Assembly: GCF_027947535.2 (NCBI RefSeq)
Contig: NZ_JAAGKO020000005.1
Coordinates: 1 to 64,000 of the forward strand
Source: Streptantibioticus silvisoli
GTDB lineage: Bacteria > Actinomycetota > Actinomycetes > Streptomycetales > Streptomycetaceae
Length of the DNA stretch: 64,000 bases
Direction: 5' to 3'
The first letter of the stretch is position 1, and every line of letters begins with the position of its first letter. Positions 37,672 to 46,430 of the stretch are shown here, in pieces. The position numbers and the translations under genes are program-made. Under the pieces are notes generated by a model that worked only from the letters and a program-made list of their open reading frames with translations, searched no databases and was not told the origin of the DNA.

Positions 37672-38568
37672 ATGCGCTATCGCACCACCGCGGCCATCGC
37701 GGTCGTGTCGGGGGCCCTGGCCCTGACCACAGCCGCCATACCGGCCGCGCAGGCCACCGGCCCGGCCCACCCGGCGGCACCGGCCGGGTCCCGGTCGCCC
37801 GCCACCACGTCCGGCCGGCTCGCGCCCGCCGTCAACACCACCAACACCATGGACGTCACGTTCTCGAACGTGGACATCGACAAGGGCGCGGCGTATGTCG
37901 CCGCCGGTACCACCAACACCGTGCCGGTGCCGTACACGTACACGCTCACCGCCACCGGCGTGGACCCCACGAAGGACTTCAGCACCAGCCTGGACCTCTA
38001 CCGCGGTGCCGTCGCCAGCCCGGACAACCTGCTCAGCGGCAACCATGCCGGCTGCGAGCACGCCTCGACCACGACCGGTGCCGGGGGTGCCACCACGGTC
38101 ACCGAGACGTGCTCCGGCACGGTCGACATCCACCCCGACGACCTGGCCACCGCGGACGCCGGAGCGACCTGGAAGGGCGTCGCCTACGCCTTCGACAGCG
38201 CCACCTCCGGCTGGGCCCAGCACGGCACCTGGCCCGCGCCCACCATCAAGCGCTGGGGAACGCTGACCGACGACGCCAACCCGGAGCCGGTCACCAAGGG
38301 CGACGACGTCACCGTGACCGGCACCCTGAGCCGTGCGAGCTGGGACACCCACAAGTACTGGGGCTACGCCGGCGAACCGGTCAAGCTCCAGTTCCGCCCG
38401 GCGACCAGCAGCACCTACACCACGCTGAAGACGGTCACCACGAACAGCGACGGCGAGGTGACGGCCTCCTCCCCGGCCACCGTCGACGGTTACTGGCGCC
38501 TCAGCTTCGCCGGTTCCACCACCACGGTCCCGTCCACTCCGACGGGCGACTACGTCGACGTGCGCTGA
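37672..38568 (+). CDS. Secreted protein of unknown function
   Basis: A 298-residue protein. Residues 1 to about 30 are a Sec signal peptide (AAIAVVSGALALTTAAIPAA, cleavage near AQA). A Pro/Ala/Ser linker leads to two beta-rich domains: residues about 60-190 (VTFSNVDIDKGAAYVAAGTT; one Cys pair GCEHAS and ETCSGT) and about 195-295 (DDVTVTGTLSRASWDTHKYW, KLQFRPATSSTYTTLKTVTT, YWRLSFAGS). The second resembles Ig-like calcium-binding-type or fibronectin-like domains seen in Streptomyces exoproteins. GGAG precedes the ATG. No enzyme motif is visible. Confidence 0.8.
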   Translation: MRYRTTAAIAVVSGALALTTAAIPAAQATGPAHPAAPAGSRSPATTSGRLAPAVNTTNTMDVTFSNVDIDKGAAYVAAGTTNTVPVPYTYTLTATGVDPTKDFSTSLDLYRGAVASPDNLLSGNHAGCEHASTTTGAGGATTVTETCSGTVDIHPDDLATADAGATWKGVAYAFDSATSGWAQHGTWPAPTIKRWGTLTDDANPEPVTKGDDVTVTGTLSRASWDTHKYWGYAGEPVKLQFRPATSSTYTTLKTVTTNSDGEVTASSPATVDGYWRLSFAGSTTTVPSTPTGDYVDVR

Positions 38569-38594
38569 CTTCTCCCGCCGCGCTCAGCCCCCGA

Positions 38595-38641
38595 CCCGTG
38601 CCGTCGTCAACCCCGAGCCCGTACCGTCGTCAACCCCGAAA
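38595..38641. repeat. 23/24-bp tandem duplication
   Basis: Two consecutive units CCCGTRCCGTCGTCAACCCC plus 3-4 bases, and a partial third, fill the gap between convergent genes just after the secreted-protein stop. Confidence 0.75.
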
Positions 38642-38653
38642 CCCGTACCGCGA

Positions 38654-39244
38654 TCAGGCCTTGACCCGGCGGTCGGTCAGGAAGAACGTCAGGACCGACA
38701 CCACCAGGTAGACCGGGAAGCCCACCGTGTACAGCACGGCCTCCGCACTGTCCTTGCGGGCGAGCCGGGCGATGGTGGTCACCACGGCGAAGTAGGCGGC
38801 GCCGGCCAGCAGGGTCCCGGCCACCGCCGCGACGTCCCACCACACCGGCCGGGCGCCGCCGGGGACGCCCGGGCCTGGTACGTGACGGGCCGCCAGCCAC
38901 AGGCCCGCGTAACACCCGGCGCACGCCAGCGCGTAAGGCGCCCTGCGCAGCAGGTGGTTGAGGCGCCCGGCGCCGACCGCGACCACGAGCAGCAGGCCCG
39001 ACGCCATGTCGACCAGATCGCCCAGCACCGGAACCGCCACGGCCAGCCCCGCCATGACCGGCGGCACCAGCACCGCGGCCACCGCGCGCCGGGCGACATC
39101 GTGCAGGATGACCGGCGCCGGCAGCACACCCAGCACCGCGAACAGCAGCACGGCGTCGACCCGGTGCCACAACGACAGCGCCAGGCAGCAGGCGAAGGCG
39201 GCCACCAGGCCGACGGCGAGCACGAGGCGTCCGTTTCCGCGCAT
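38654..39244 (-). CDS. Integral membrane protein of unknown function
   Basis: A 196-residue protein with about six hydrophobic segments (for example LVLAVGLVAAFACCLALSLW, AVAAVLVPPVMAGLAVAVPV, YALACAGCYAGLWLAAR, VVAVAGTLLAGAAYF-like and FPVYLVVSVLTFFL). No family motif was recognised. The ATG at 39244 follows GGGAGGGCGG; the open frame's GTG at 39256 lies within that site. It has no operon partner. Confidence 0.7.
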   Translation of the reverse strand: MRGNGRLVLAVGLVAAFACCLALSLWHRVDAVLLFAVLGVLPAPVILHDVARRAVAAVLVPPVMAGLAVAVPVLGDLVDMASGLLLVVAVGAGRLNHLLRRAPYALACAGCYAGLWLAARHVPGPGVPGGARPVWWDVAAVAGTLLAGAAYFAVVTTIARLARKDSAEAVLYTVGFPVYLVVSVLTFFLTDRRVKA

Positions 39245-39256
39245 CCGCCCTCCCAC

Positions 39257-39640
39257 GCCGTCGCCCGAACCGGGTAAGCGACCGTAGTCCTGCCGCCCGC
39301 CCGGGACAAGGGCGCCTGACCACGCGGCGTCGCCGGTCCGCGCGACGCGAGCCGGGGGCGTGAGGTCCGAACGGGCAGCGGTGGCAGCGGTCGTGCCGGA
39401 ACGTCAGGCGGCCGCGCAGCTGGACGGCGGCGGCGTCTCGGCCCGCGCCGCCCGTCTCACCCCTGCCTGCCGACCGCTCCGCCGACCGGTCATTCCGCCT
39501 GCCGGCCGCCCCGCCGGTCACCCCGCCTGCCGGTCGTCCCGCGAACCGGTCACCCATGGCGCCGCCACCCCCACGGTCCCGTTGCCCTCGCGGCCCCGCC
39601 GCGCCCCCGGCACCCCCGCGCCCTCGCCCCCGCGCTCCCG
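39257..39640. repeat. Repeat-rich spacer downstream of the SDR gene
   Basis: No gene is recognisable. Between about 39466 and 39555, words built on CCGCCTGCCGGTC and CCGACCGG recur with a spacing near 24-32 bp, a degraded tandem array. The stretch 39556-39640 is C-rich low complexity. Confidence 0.5.
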
Positions 39641-40378
39641 TCACCCCTGCGCCGTCGGGCGGACCACGATCTCGTTCACGTCGACGTCGGCGGGCTGCTC
39701 GACCGCGAAGGCGATGGCGCGGGCGATCGCGTCGGGTGCGATGGCGAACTTCTCCTTGGACGCGGTGAGCCGGGCGCGTACCGCTGCGTCGGGCACCGAG
39801 TCGGTGAAGCCCGTTCGGATGAATCCGGGGGAGACGATCGACACGCGGACCGAGTCGCCGGCCTCTTGGCGCAGGCCCTCGGACAGGGCGCGTACCGCGA
39901 CCTTGGTGGCGGAGTACACCGACTGGTCCGGCACCGTCCGGTACGCCGCGGTGGAGGCGACGTTGACGAACTGCCCGTACCCCTGCTGGCGGAAGACCGG
40001 AAGCGCCGCCGCGATGCCGTACAGCACCCCCTTGAGGTTGACGTCGATCATCGCGTCCCAGTCGTCGACGCGCAGGTCGTCGAGGGCGGAGACCGGTCCG
40101 ATGCCGGCGTTGGCGACCAGGACGTCGAGCCGGCCGAAGCGTTCGCGGGCCAGTGCGACCAGGCCGGCCAGGTCCTCGCGCCGGGTGACGTCGGTGGGCG
40201 TGTGGGCGGCCTCGCCGCCGGCGGCCGTGATGCGGGCGGCCAGCGCCGCCAGCCGTTCCGGCCGGCGCGATCCGAGGACGACCTTGGCGCCCCGTTCGGC
40301 CAGCAGCAGGGCTGTCGCCTCGCCGATGCCGCTGCCGGCGCCCGTGATGGCGATGACCTTGCCCTTGATCCCTGTCAT
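39641..40378 (-). CDS. Short-chain dehydrogenase/reductase (YdfG/clavaldehyde-type)
   Basis: A 245-residue SDR: KVIAITGAGSGIGEATALLL, DVLVANAGIGPV, FVNVASTAAYRTV, catalytic YSATKVAVRALSEGL and SIVSPGFIRTGF. It is the common NADP-dependent SDR group with broad ketone/aldehyde substrates. GAGAGGAC precedes the ATG at 40378; the longer frame upstream is an antisense shadow of the TetR gene. It is divergent from that TetR regulator, with two operators between. Confidence 0.9.
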   Translation of the reverse strand: MTGIKGKVIAITGAGSGIGEATALLLAERGAKVVLGSRRPERLAALAARITAAGGEAAHTPTDVTRREDLAGLVALARERFGRLDVLVANAGIGPVSALDDLRVDDWDAMIDVNLKGVLYGIAAALPVFRQQGYGQFVNVASTAAYRTVPDQSVYSATKVAVRALSEGLRQEAGDSVRVSIVSPGFIRTGFTDSVPDAAVRARLTASKEKFAIAPDAIARAIAFAVEQPADVDVNEIVVRPTAQG

Positions 40379-40487
40379 GTCGCTGTCCTCTCCGGACGCG
40401 GTGGACGCGGTCGCGCGCCCCGGGCCGCGTCTGCCACCTGCCGTAACAGCACATTGGCGGTGCCGCGGCAACCTGGCGTAGCATCGA

Positions 40488-40538
40488 AACGGACGGATGT
40501 CCGTTACTCCTGACGACGGTAGCGGACATGTGTCCGCT
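40488..40538. promoter_or_regulatory. Two tandem 18-bp TetR operators
   Basis: Sites 40488-40505 (AACGGACGGATGTCCGTT) and 40521-40538 (AGCGGACATGTGTCCGCT) share the pattern A-R-C-G-G-A-C, 4-base spacer, G-T-C-C-G-Y-T with perfect arms. Centres are 33 bp apart, three helical turns, so two dimers could bind one face. A third half-site lies at 40543-40549. Confidence 0.8.
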
Positions 40539-40567
40539 TGGCAACGGACGACGACCGAGGGGTGCTC

Positions 40568-41179
40568 ATGCCGGAACGCCGAGAAGCGGGGGAGAGCCGC
40601 CGGGCCATGCGCTCCGACGCGGAGCAGAACCGCGCCCGCATCCTGGACGCCGCCCGCGCGGCGCTGGACGCCTCCGGCGACGCGTCGATGCAGTCGGTCG
40701 CGAAGCTGGCCGGCATCGGACAGGGCACCCTCTACCGGCACTTCCCGAACCGGGAGGCCCTGGTGCTCGCGGTGCACCGGCACGACGTCGGCGAACTGGT
40801 CGACGCCGCCCCCGCGTTGCTGGCCGCGCATCCGCCGCTCGAAGCGCTGCGCCGGTGGTTCGACCGGCTGGCCGCGTACGGACGGATCAAGCACGGCCTG
40901 GCCGGCGCGCTGCACACCGTCACCAGGGCCCAGCTGGGCGACGAGGGCTACGGTCCCGTGGTGGCGGCGATCGCACTCCTGCTGGACGCGGGCCGGGCCG
41001 AGGGATCGATCCGGCCGGACGTCGACGCCGAGGAGGTGCTGCTCCTGGTGGGCTTCCTGTGGCGCATCGACCTCGACGCCGACTGGGAGGCGCGGTCGGG
41101 GCATCTGCTCACGCTGGTGATGGACGGCCTGCGCGGCGGACCGGGGCGGCCCTCCCCGGGATCCGGCGGTGCGGAGTAG
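40568..41179 (+). CDS. TetR-family regulator
   Basis: A 203-residue repressor. The helix-turn-helix is RILDAARAALDASGDASMQS followed by VAKLAGIGQGTLYRHFPNRE. The all-helical C-terminal domain (LRRWFDRLAAYGRIKHGLAG) matches the SbtR/TetR_C group. The open frame begins at 40538 inside an operator, but GAGGGG points to the ATG at 40568. It probably represses itself and the divergent SDR. Confidence 0.92.
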   Translation: MPERREAGESRRAMRSDAEQNRARILDAARAALDASGDASMQSVAKLAGIGQGTLYRHFPNREALVLAVHRHDVGELVDAAPALLAAHPPLEALRRWFDRLAAYGRIKHGLAGALHTVTRAQLGDEGYGPVVAAIALLLDAGRAEGSIRPDVDAEEVLLLVGFLWRIDLDADWEARSGHLLTLVMDGLRGGPGRPSPGSGGAE

Positions 41180-41286
41180 CGGTCGGCTTACTCCGTGCGG
41201 CGGGTGGCCGCGTGCCGGGGGCGCCGCGTGGCCGGTCCCGGCGGCGGACCGCGCCCCGGCGAACGCCCGAGTCGCCGCACCGGCGC

Positions 41287-41342
41287 ACCGCCGAACCGCC
41301 GAACCGCCGAACCGCCGAACCGGCGAACCGGCGGACCGGCGG
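41287..41342. repeat. 8-bp tandem repeat, seven units
   Basis: Seven head-to-tail copies of ACCGCCGA (drifting to ACCGGCGG) lie between convergent genes. The unit length matches the array at 26321-26368. Confidence 0.85.
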
Positions 41343-41429
41343 CCGCCGCGTCGCGCCGCCGCCCGCGCGAGACGCTCCGCGCGGGCGGGTGGGCGTACCG
41401 GGGCCGGTCGCGGCCGCGGTGACGGCTCG

Positions 41430-42203
41430 CTACTGCACGACGAGCGTGCGCTGCTGGACGCCCCAGTCGTCGGCCTCGGTGCCGGGGAGCCAGACGTCGA
41501 CGATGTCGTCCTTGATCCAGCTGCCGATGTCGGCGGCGTAGCAGTACCCGTAGCCGGGGACGTAGAAGCGGGTGCCCCAGGGGATGTTGCGGGCGTCGAC
41601 GGCGCAGAATCCGGGGCCGGCGTTGTAGCCGAGCGCGGTCTGGCCGGTGTCGTTGTAGGAGGTCACCTTGTACGTGAAGGTGGTTCCGGCCGGGATCGAC
41701 CAGGCGGCGAGCTGGTCGTCGGCGCCGACCCGGTAGGCCGTGGAGATCTGTCCGATGCTGCTCGCCGAGCCGGAGGTGTCGGACATCGCGTAGATCTGGT
41801 AGTTGGCGTCCTCGCACGGCGCGGAGTCGGTGACGGTGAAGCTCGGCTGCCCCCAGTCGTCGATCCACTGCAACGCCTGGCCGTTGCGGAAGGCCCGGTA
41901 GGCCACCGCGCCCGGCACCCGGTCGAACGTGAACGTCACCGTGCCGTCCGCGTTGAGCCCGCCGGACACGCCGCCGGGCGCGGCCAGCCTGCCGCTGACG
42001 TCGACGGCGCCGATCTCCGGGCTCGGCCCCACCCCCGGCGACAGCGGGCGGTCGGGGATCGGGCCGGTGTAGAAGTGCTGGCACGCCGGCAGCGCGGCGG
42101 GGGCGACGGGCGCGGCGGACGCGTGCGGCTGAAGGGCGACGGTGGCGGCCAGCACGGTCGCGAACACCGCTGCGATGGATCCGGTCCTTCGGGAGTTACC
42201 CAT
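41430..42203 (-). CDS. Secreted protein with C-terminal 3D domain
   Basis: A 257-residue exported protein: signal peptide at residues 1 to about 33 (SIAAVFATVLAATVALQPHA), a fibronectin-type beta domain at about 60-150, and a C-terminal 3D (Asp-Asp-Asp) domain of RlpA/MltA fold (ARNIPWGTRFYVPGYGYCYA then DIGSWIKDDIVDVWLPG). 3D domains occur in peptidoglycan-acting enzymes such as lytic transglycosylases and resuscitation factors. The ATG at 42203 follows GAGGTGA; the longer frame upstream is not coding. Confidence 0.83.
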   Translation of the reverse strand: MGNSRRTGSIAAVFATVLAATVALQPHASAAPVAPAALPACQHFYTGPIPDRPLSPGVGPSPEIGAVDVSGRLAAPGGVSGGLNADGTVTFTFDRVPGAVAYRAFRNGQALQWIDDWGQPSFTVTDSAPCEDANYQIYAMSDTSGSASSIGQISTAYRVGADDQLAAWSIPAGTTFTYKVTSYNDTGQTALGYNAGPGFCAVDARNIPWGTRFYVPGYGYCYAADIGSWIKDDIVDVWLPGTEADDWGVQQRTLVVQ

Positions 42204-42439
42204 GGGGCGGTCACCTCTGTGAGCCGATCCGGACGGAGGCGGGGCATGGCGCGGATGGTCCTGCGACGCTGTCCGTGCGCCCGGTCGTGCGAGCCGCACG
42301 GGAACGGGCCCGACGGGCCCGCGCCGAGGATATTGGCGTGGACCAGCACCGGTCAATGGGTCTAGACCTTTTTGGGGCGCGTGGTGTTGACGCGGCCTGC
42401 CGTGCGTCTGCCGTGCGTCCCGGCCGCGGGTTCGCAGCG

Positions 42440-42800
42440 GGGCCATGCCGCTGTTTTGCTGGGCCGCGGTATGCGGTGCTGCCGCATGGCTGCGTGTCTG
42501 CTGATGCTCAACTCAGGCTGTGCAGACGGGGATTCGGTGCCGGGGTTCGCCGTCCGCGGCACCGCCGTATGCAGTGCCGCCGCATGCCTGCGTGCCTGCT
42601 GACGCCTCCCGGCGTTCAACGCGGCGTGCGTAGGCGGGAGTTCAGCGCCGGTGTTCACCGTCCGCCGCGCCGCCTTACGTGGTGTCGCCGCAGGCATGCC
42701 TGCCGCCTACGCCTGCCGACGTTCAACGCGGCCTGTGGTGGCGGGAGTTCGGTGCCGGCGCGGATCGGCCGCAGGCATCACGCGTACCGCCTGACGCTCC
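42440..42800. repeat. Imperfect ~100-bp repeats
   Basis: Words GCCGCATGNCTGCGTGNCTG, GTTCAACGCGGC and GGCGGGAGTTC recur: GCCGCATG/GCCGCAGG at 42481, 42579, 42687 and 42768, and GTTCAACGCGGC at about 42614 and 42721. The rest of 42204-42884 shows no gene. It may be a decayed repetitive element rather than coding DNA. Confidence 0.6.
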
Positions 42801-42884
42801 GTCACGCGATCCGACCCGCGGCGCACGGTCCACCGCAGCGGCCATCAAGTCACGGGCGCCGCACGGAGGTTCGCCCCGGCGCGG

Positions 42885-43451
42885 TCACGCCTTCCGCGTC
42901 GACGCTGCTGAAGGCCCCGCCGCCGAAGGCGTGACCGTCGCGGGGCCCGCCGTCGCAGGGACCGACGCCGCGCGTCGTCGTGAGGCGGCGATCTCCTGGT
43001 AGGTGCTCTCCCGGCCCTCCCAGTGCGAGCCCTCGACGGACTTGCCGGGTTCGAGGTCCTTGTAGACCTCGAAGAAGTGGGTGATCTCCAGGAGGTCGAA
43101 CTCGGGGATGTCGGCGAGGTCCTGTACGCCGGCGAACCTCGGGTCGTCGGCCGGCACGCACAGCACCTTCTCGTCGGGCCCGCGTTCGTCGGTCATGCGG
43201 AACATGCACACCGCCCGGCAGCGGACCACCACCCCGGGGTAGGTCGGCCCGGTCCCCATGACGAGGGCGTCCAGCGGTTCGCCGTCCCGTCCGAGGGTGC
43301 CCTCCACGAAGCCGTAGTCGCACGGGTAGCGGGTCGAGGTGAACAGCAGCCGGTCCAGACGGATGCGGCCGGTCGCGTGGTCCATCTCGTACTTGTTCCG
43401 GGACCCCTGGGGGATCTCGACGATGACGTCGAACGCGGTCGCGCCGTCCAT
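42885..43451 (-). CDS. ppa: Inorganic pyrophosphatase (family I)
   Basis: A 188-residue cytosolic enzyme hydrolysing pyrophosphate. The core is canonical: VIVEIPQGSRNKYEMDHATG, RYPCDYGFVEGTL, then DGEPLDALVM containing the metal-binding aspartates and DLLEITHFFEVYKDLEPGKS. The last 25 residues are an Ala/Pro/Thr-rich tail not usual for the family, whose members are near 165 residues. GAGGAAG precedes the ATG at 43451; the very long frame beyond it is a shadow. Confidence 0.95.
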   Translation of the reverse strand: MDGATAFDVIVEIPQGSRNKYEMDHATGRIRLDRLLFTSTRYPCDYGFVEGTLGRDGEPLDALVMGTGPTYPGVVVRCRAVCMFRMTDERGPDEKVLCVPADDPRFAGVQDLADIPEFDLLEITHFFEVYKDLEPGKSVEGSHWEGRESTYQEIAASRRRAASVPATAGPATVTPSAAGPSAASTRKA

Positions 43452-43669
43452 GGCTTCCTCGGTTCTCTCCGGGGGTCCTCCGGCGGTTTCCTCGGGCGGC
43501 GGGCGCTTCGCCGGGGCCGGCGCGAGCGGCTGGTGCGGCGGGCCGGTGCGCGCCCGCCGCCTTCTCGGGGGCCCTGCCCCTCGAAGGGTCCATCGCCTGG
43601 TCACAGTGAAGGTCGCGCTCCTTCGGCCGTCAAATCGTGACGTACGCCGAATGGACCCCGTTCGTCCGC

Positions 43670-44326
43670 TCAGTCCGCCGCGCGCGTCCCGGCCGGGTCG
43701 GCGGTCAGGACCGGTGCCAGGGCGCCGCCGGCCCGCCACCGGGCGACCAGCGGCGTGGCCGTGCGGCGCAGGGCGAGGCTGGTGAGCAGGGCGACGGGCG
43801 CGGCGAGGATCGCGGCGCCGACGACGTCGTGCGGATAGTGGCCGCCGACGTAGACGCGGGTGAACGCCTCCAGCACGGCGAAGACCGCGGCGATCGCGGC
43901 GAGCCGGCGGTCGAGCAGCCACAGTGCCGCGACGGCGGCGGCAGCCGTGGTGACGTGGCCGCTGGGGAAGGCGTAGTCGCCGGGCGCGGGGCAGGCCTCG
44001 ACGATGAACGCGTGCGGCACCGAGCGGCACGGCCGCAGTTCCCCGACGTACTTCTTGACCACCTCGGCCACCGCGAAGGCGGCGACGATGCTCACCGGCG
44101 CGGCGAGGGCGAGCGTCATCGCCTTCGCGTCCCGGCGCCGGGCCCGCCACCAGCCGACGGCCACGAGGACGGCGAACACGCCGAGCCCGGCGTTCGTCCA
44201 CCACTCCATCGGAGCGTTCAGCCACCGCGTGTCGCGGGCGAGGCCGGTGATCGCGGTGAACAGCGAACCGTCGATGTGCGAACCGTCGTAGGCGAGCGGC
44301 AGCAGGGGTGGGGCGGCGTTCGGCAC
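43670..44326 (-). CDS. PAP2-type membrane phosphatase
   Basis: A 218-residue protein with about five hydrophobic segments. The three PAP2 phosphatase motifs are present: KKYVGELRPC, FPSGHVTTAAAAVA and TRVYVGGHYPHDV. It should dephosphorylate lipid phosphates such as undecaprenyl pyrophosphate or phosphatidate outside the membrane. The GTG at 44326 after GGGAGAAA is preferred to a start at 44554. The preceding gene is inorganic pyrophosphatase, 218 bp away. Confidence 0.88.
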   Translation of the reverse strand: MPNAAPPLLPLAYDGSHIDGSLFTAITGLARDTRWLNAPMEWWTNAGLGVFAVLVAVGWWRARRRDAKAMTLALAAPVSIVAAFAVAEVVKKYVGELRPCRSVPHAFIVEACPAPGDYAFPSGHVTTAAAAVAALWLLDRRLAAIAAVFAVLEAFTRVYVGGHYPHDVVGAAILAAPVALLTSLALRRTATPLVARWRAGGALAPVLTADPAGTRAAD

Positions 44327-44528
44327 GGGTTTCTCCCACGGCGCAGGGCGTCCTCGGCGGTCGGCGTGCCGGTCCGCCGACCGGACGGTCGCCGCTCGGC
44401 GCCCCTGGCCGGGGGCGGCCGGATCGCGGGAACGTTGAGTTCCTACGAACTGTAGTAGATGAAGCGGGCGGGTCGTGCCGGGGACGCCGTCCGGGGGTCC
44501 GCGCGGCGCCGGGCCGGGTGGCGGAAAG

Positions 44529-44563
44529 CCGTGAGCCGTGCCCGGCGGGGGCACGGCTCACGG
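44529..44563 (-). terminator. Terminator of glpF
   Basis: A perfect 15-bp stem (CCGTGAGCCGTGCCC, loop GGCGG, complement) 25 bases after the glpF stop codon. Confidence 0.82.
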
Positions 44564-44587
44564 CGGTGGGCGCGGGGGCGTGCGCGG

Positions 44588-45433
44588 TCACACGTCCGGC
44601 TGGGGAATGCGGCCGGTCGGCTCCGCGTCGGCGGTCGGCAGGTAGCTGCTGATCAGGAACTTGTAGATGGCCGCGCCGATGAGGCCGCCGATCAGCGGGC
44701 CGACGATGGGCACCCAGAAGTAGAGGTTGCCCCACTGGTCGCGCCAGGCGCTGTGGTAGCCGGTGATGAAGCTGGCCAGGCGCGGGCCGAAGTCACGGGC
44801 CGGGTTGATGGCGTAGCCGGCGTTGGTGCCGAAGGCCATGCCGATGGCCACCACGATCAGGCCGGTGATGAACGGCGCCAGGTTCGCCTTCGGCGGGGTG
44901 TTGAGCAGGTCGGTGACGGCGAAGATGAGCATCATGAGCAGCGCGGTGCCGATCACCTGGTCGCGGAAGGCGCCCCACTCGTGCACGCCCGCGGTCGTGG
45001 AACCGTTGCCCGGCAGGGTGGAGAAGACGATCTGCGTCATGAAGGAGTGCTTCGGGTCCGCCTTGGCCAGCACCTCGGTGTAGTCCCAGCGCACCAGCAG
45101 GGCGGCGACGAACGCGCCGAGTGTCTGCGCCAGGATGTAGGGCGCGACCTTGGACCACGCGAAGCCCTTGAATGTGGCCAGCGACACGGTGACGGCCGGG
45201 TTCAGGTGGGCGCCGCTGAGCCGGGCGGCGACGTAGATGCCGAAGGTGACGCCCAGCCCCCAGGCCCAGGAGATGCTGTCGTGGTTGCCCAGGCCGCCCT
45301 TGGGGCTGGTCAGGGCACCGCCGGCGATCACCTGGGCCACGACGCCGGCCCCGAAGAGCAGCAGCACCATCGTGCCCAGGAACTCCGCGGACATCTCACG
45401 GATCAATTGCGGTTTGTGAACCGGTTCGCTCAT
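44588..45433 (-). CDS. glpF: Glycerol facilitator / aquaporin (MIP family)
   Basis: A 281-residue channel with six hydrophobic helices and both NPA boxes (SGAHLNPAVT and GYAINPARDFGPR; the Asp after the second NPA-R is typical of glycerol facilitators). It lets glycerol and small polyols into the cell. No glycerol kinase or glpD is adjacent, unlike the usual operon, so it stands alone with its own terminator. Confidence 0.92.
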   Translation of the reverse strand: MSEPVHKPQLIREMSAEFLGTMVLLLFGAGVVAQVIAGGALTSPKGGLGNHDSISWAWGLGVTFGIYVAARLSGAHLNPAVTVSLATFKGFAWSKVAPYILAQTLGAFVAALLVRWDYTEVLAKADPKHSFMTQIVFSTLPGNGSTTAGVHEWGAFRDQVIGTALLMMLIFAVTDLLNTPPKANLAPFITGLIVVAIGMAFGTNAGYAINPARDFGPRLASFITGYHSAWRDQWGNLYFWVPIVGPLIGGLIGAAIYKFLISSYLPTADAEPTGRIPQPDV

Positions 45434-45748
45434 GTCTTTCCCGGTCTCCTCGACGGTGGGACCCGGGCGTACGAGTACGGTCGGCCCCGGGTTCGGCCAT
45501 CATCGGGCGCCGCGCCCGCGCCCACCCTGCGGGACGGGCCGCGACCCCCTCTACCGGGTGAGTGGATTGCTCCGTTCGGTGGCGTGGCCGACGCCGGCGC
45601 CCGCGCGGCGGACGGCTCGGGGCGCGGGGGAACGGTTACCGTGCGCGAAACGGCGGAGGGGCCCGCCGGGACCGCGACACGCCGGGCGCGTGCGGTTCGC
45701 GCGCCGCAGCCCGCCCCACTCGTACGTTCCGTGAGGGAGCCCTCGCCC

Positions 45749-46099
45749 ATGCCCCTGCTCCTGGCGCTGCTCGGCGGACTGGCCGGCGGCACGCTGCGCT
45801 ACCGCACGGAACGGACGCTCCAGACCCGCGCCCGGTGCCCCACCCACTGGGGGCCGTTCACGCTCAACTTCCTGGGCTGCTTCCTCATCGGCGCGCTGGC
45901 CGGATGGGCGTACCGCAGCGGGCTGGGCTGGGGGACGGCGCTGCTGGGCGGGTCGGTCGTCGCGTTCAGCGTCTGCGGCTACGAGACCGCCCAGCTCCTC
46001 GGCGGCGGACGGCACGGCCGGGCCCTGGTCAGCGCCCTGGCCGGCTGGTTCATCGGCCTGGCGGCGTCGGCGATGGGGGTCTTCCTGGCGCTGGGCTGA
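45749..46099 (+). CDS. crcB: Divergent CrcB/Fluc-type fluoride channel
   Basis: A 116-residue protein with four hydrophobic helices. The N terminus has the CrcB glycine pattern (LLGGLAGGTLRYRTERTL) and the second helix the conserved Asn (FTLNFLGCFLIGALAGW). The third helix, where the family has G-x-x-G-G-x-T-T-F-S, here reads VAFSVCGYETAQLLGGG, lacking the Thr/Phe track. So it is either a divergent dimer subunit or a related small membrane protein. No fluoride riboswitch was seen upstream. Confidence 0.65.
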   Translation: MPLLLALLGGLAGGTLRYRTERTLQTRARCPTHWGPFTLNFLGCFLIGALAGWAYRSGLGWGTALLGGSVVAFSVCGYETAQLLGGGRHGRALVSALAGWFIGLAASAMGVFLALG

Positions 46100-46137
46100 C
46101 CGCCCCGCGGGCCGGCCCCGGCCGGGAGGACCGTCGC

Positions 46138-46255
46138 CGGTCGGTTCGTACCCCGGGACGACCCGTACCCCGGACGGCCTCGTACCCCGGACGGCCTCGT
46201 GCGCCGGTCGGCTCGAGCCCCGGACGGCCTCGTGCTCCGGACTGACTCGCACCCC
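46138..46255. repeat. 17-bp tandem repeat, seven units
   Basis: Units of GGACGGCCTCGTACCCC and variants follow the crcB stop codon head to tail (one unit is 16 bp) and degrade further toward 46350. Confidence 0.8.
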
Positions 46256-46430
46256 CGCCCGCACGGTCCGCGACACCGCGGCGCATCCCCGCACGGACGC
46301 TGCCGGTCGGCTCGCACCCCCGCCGGTCGGCCTCGCGTCCCCGCCTGCACGGGCCGGCTCAGCCTGGTACCGCGGGTACCGGTACAACCGGTGGCTGGCT
46401 GGCAACCCTCGCGGGCGAGAGGGTGGAGTC

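Noticed and set aside
41287-42800. Repeat arrays as a CRISPR
   Set aside because: Units are contiguous or imperfect with no unique spacers of constant length and no cas genes.
45434-45748. Fluoride riboswitch upstream of crcB
   Set aside because: I could not find the conserved pseudoknot sequence; the spacer shows nothing beyond promoter-length DNA.
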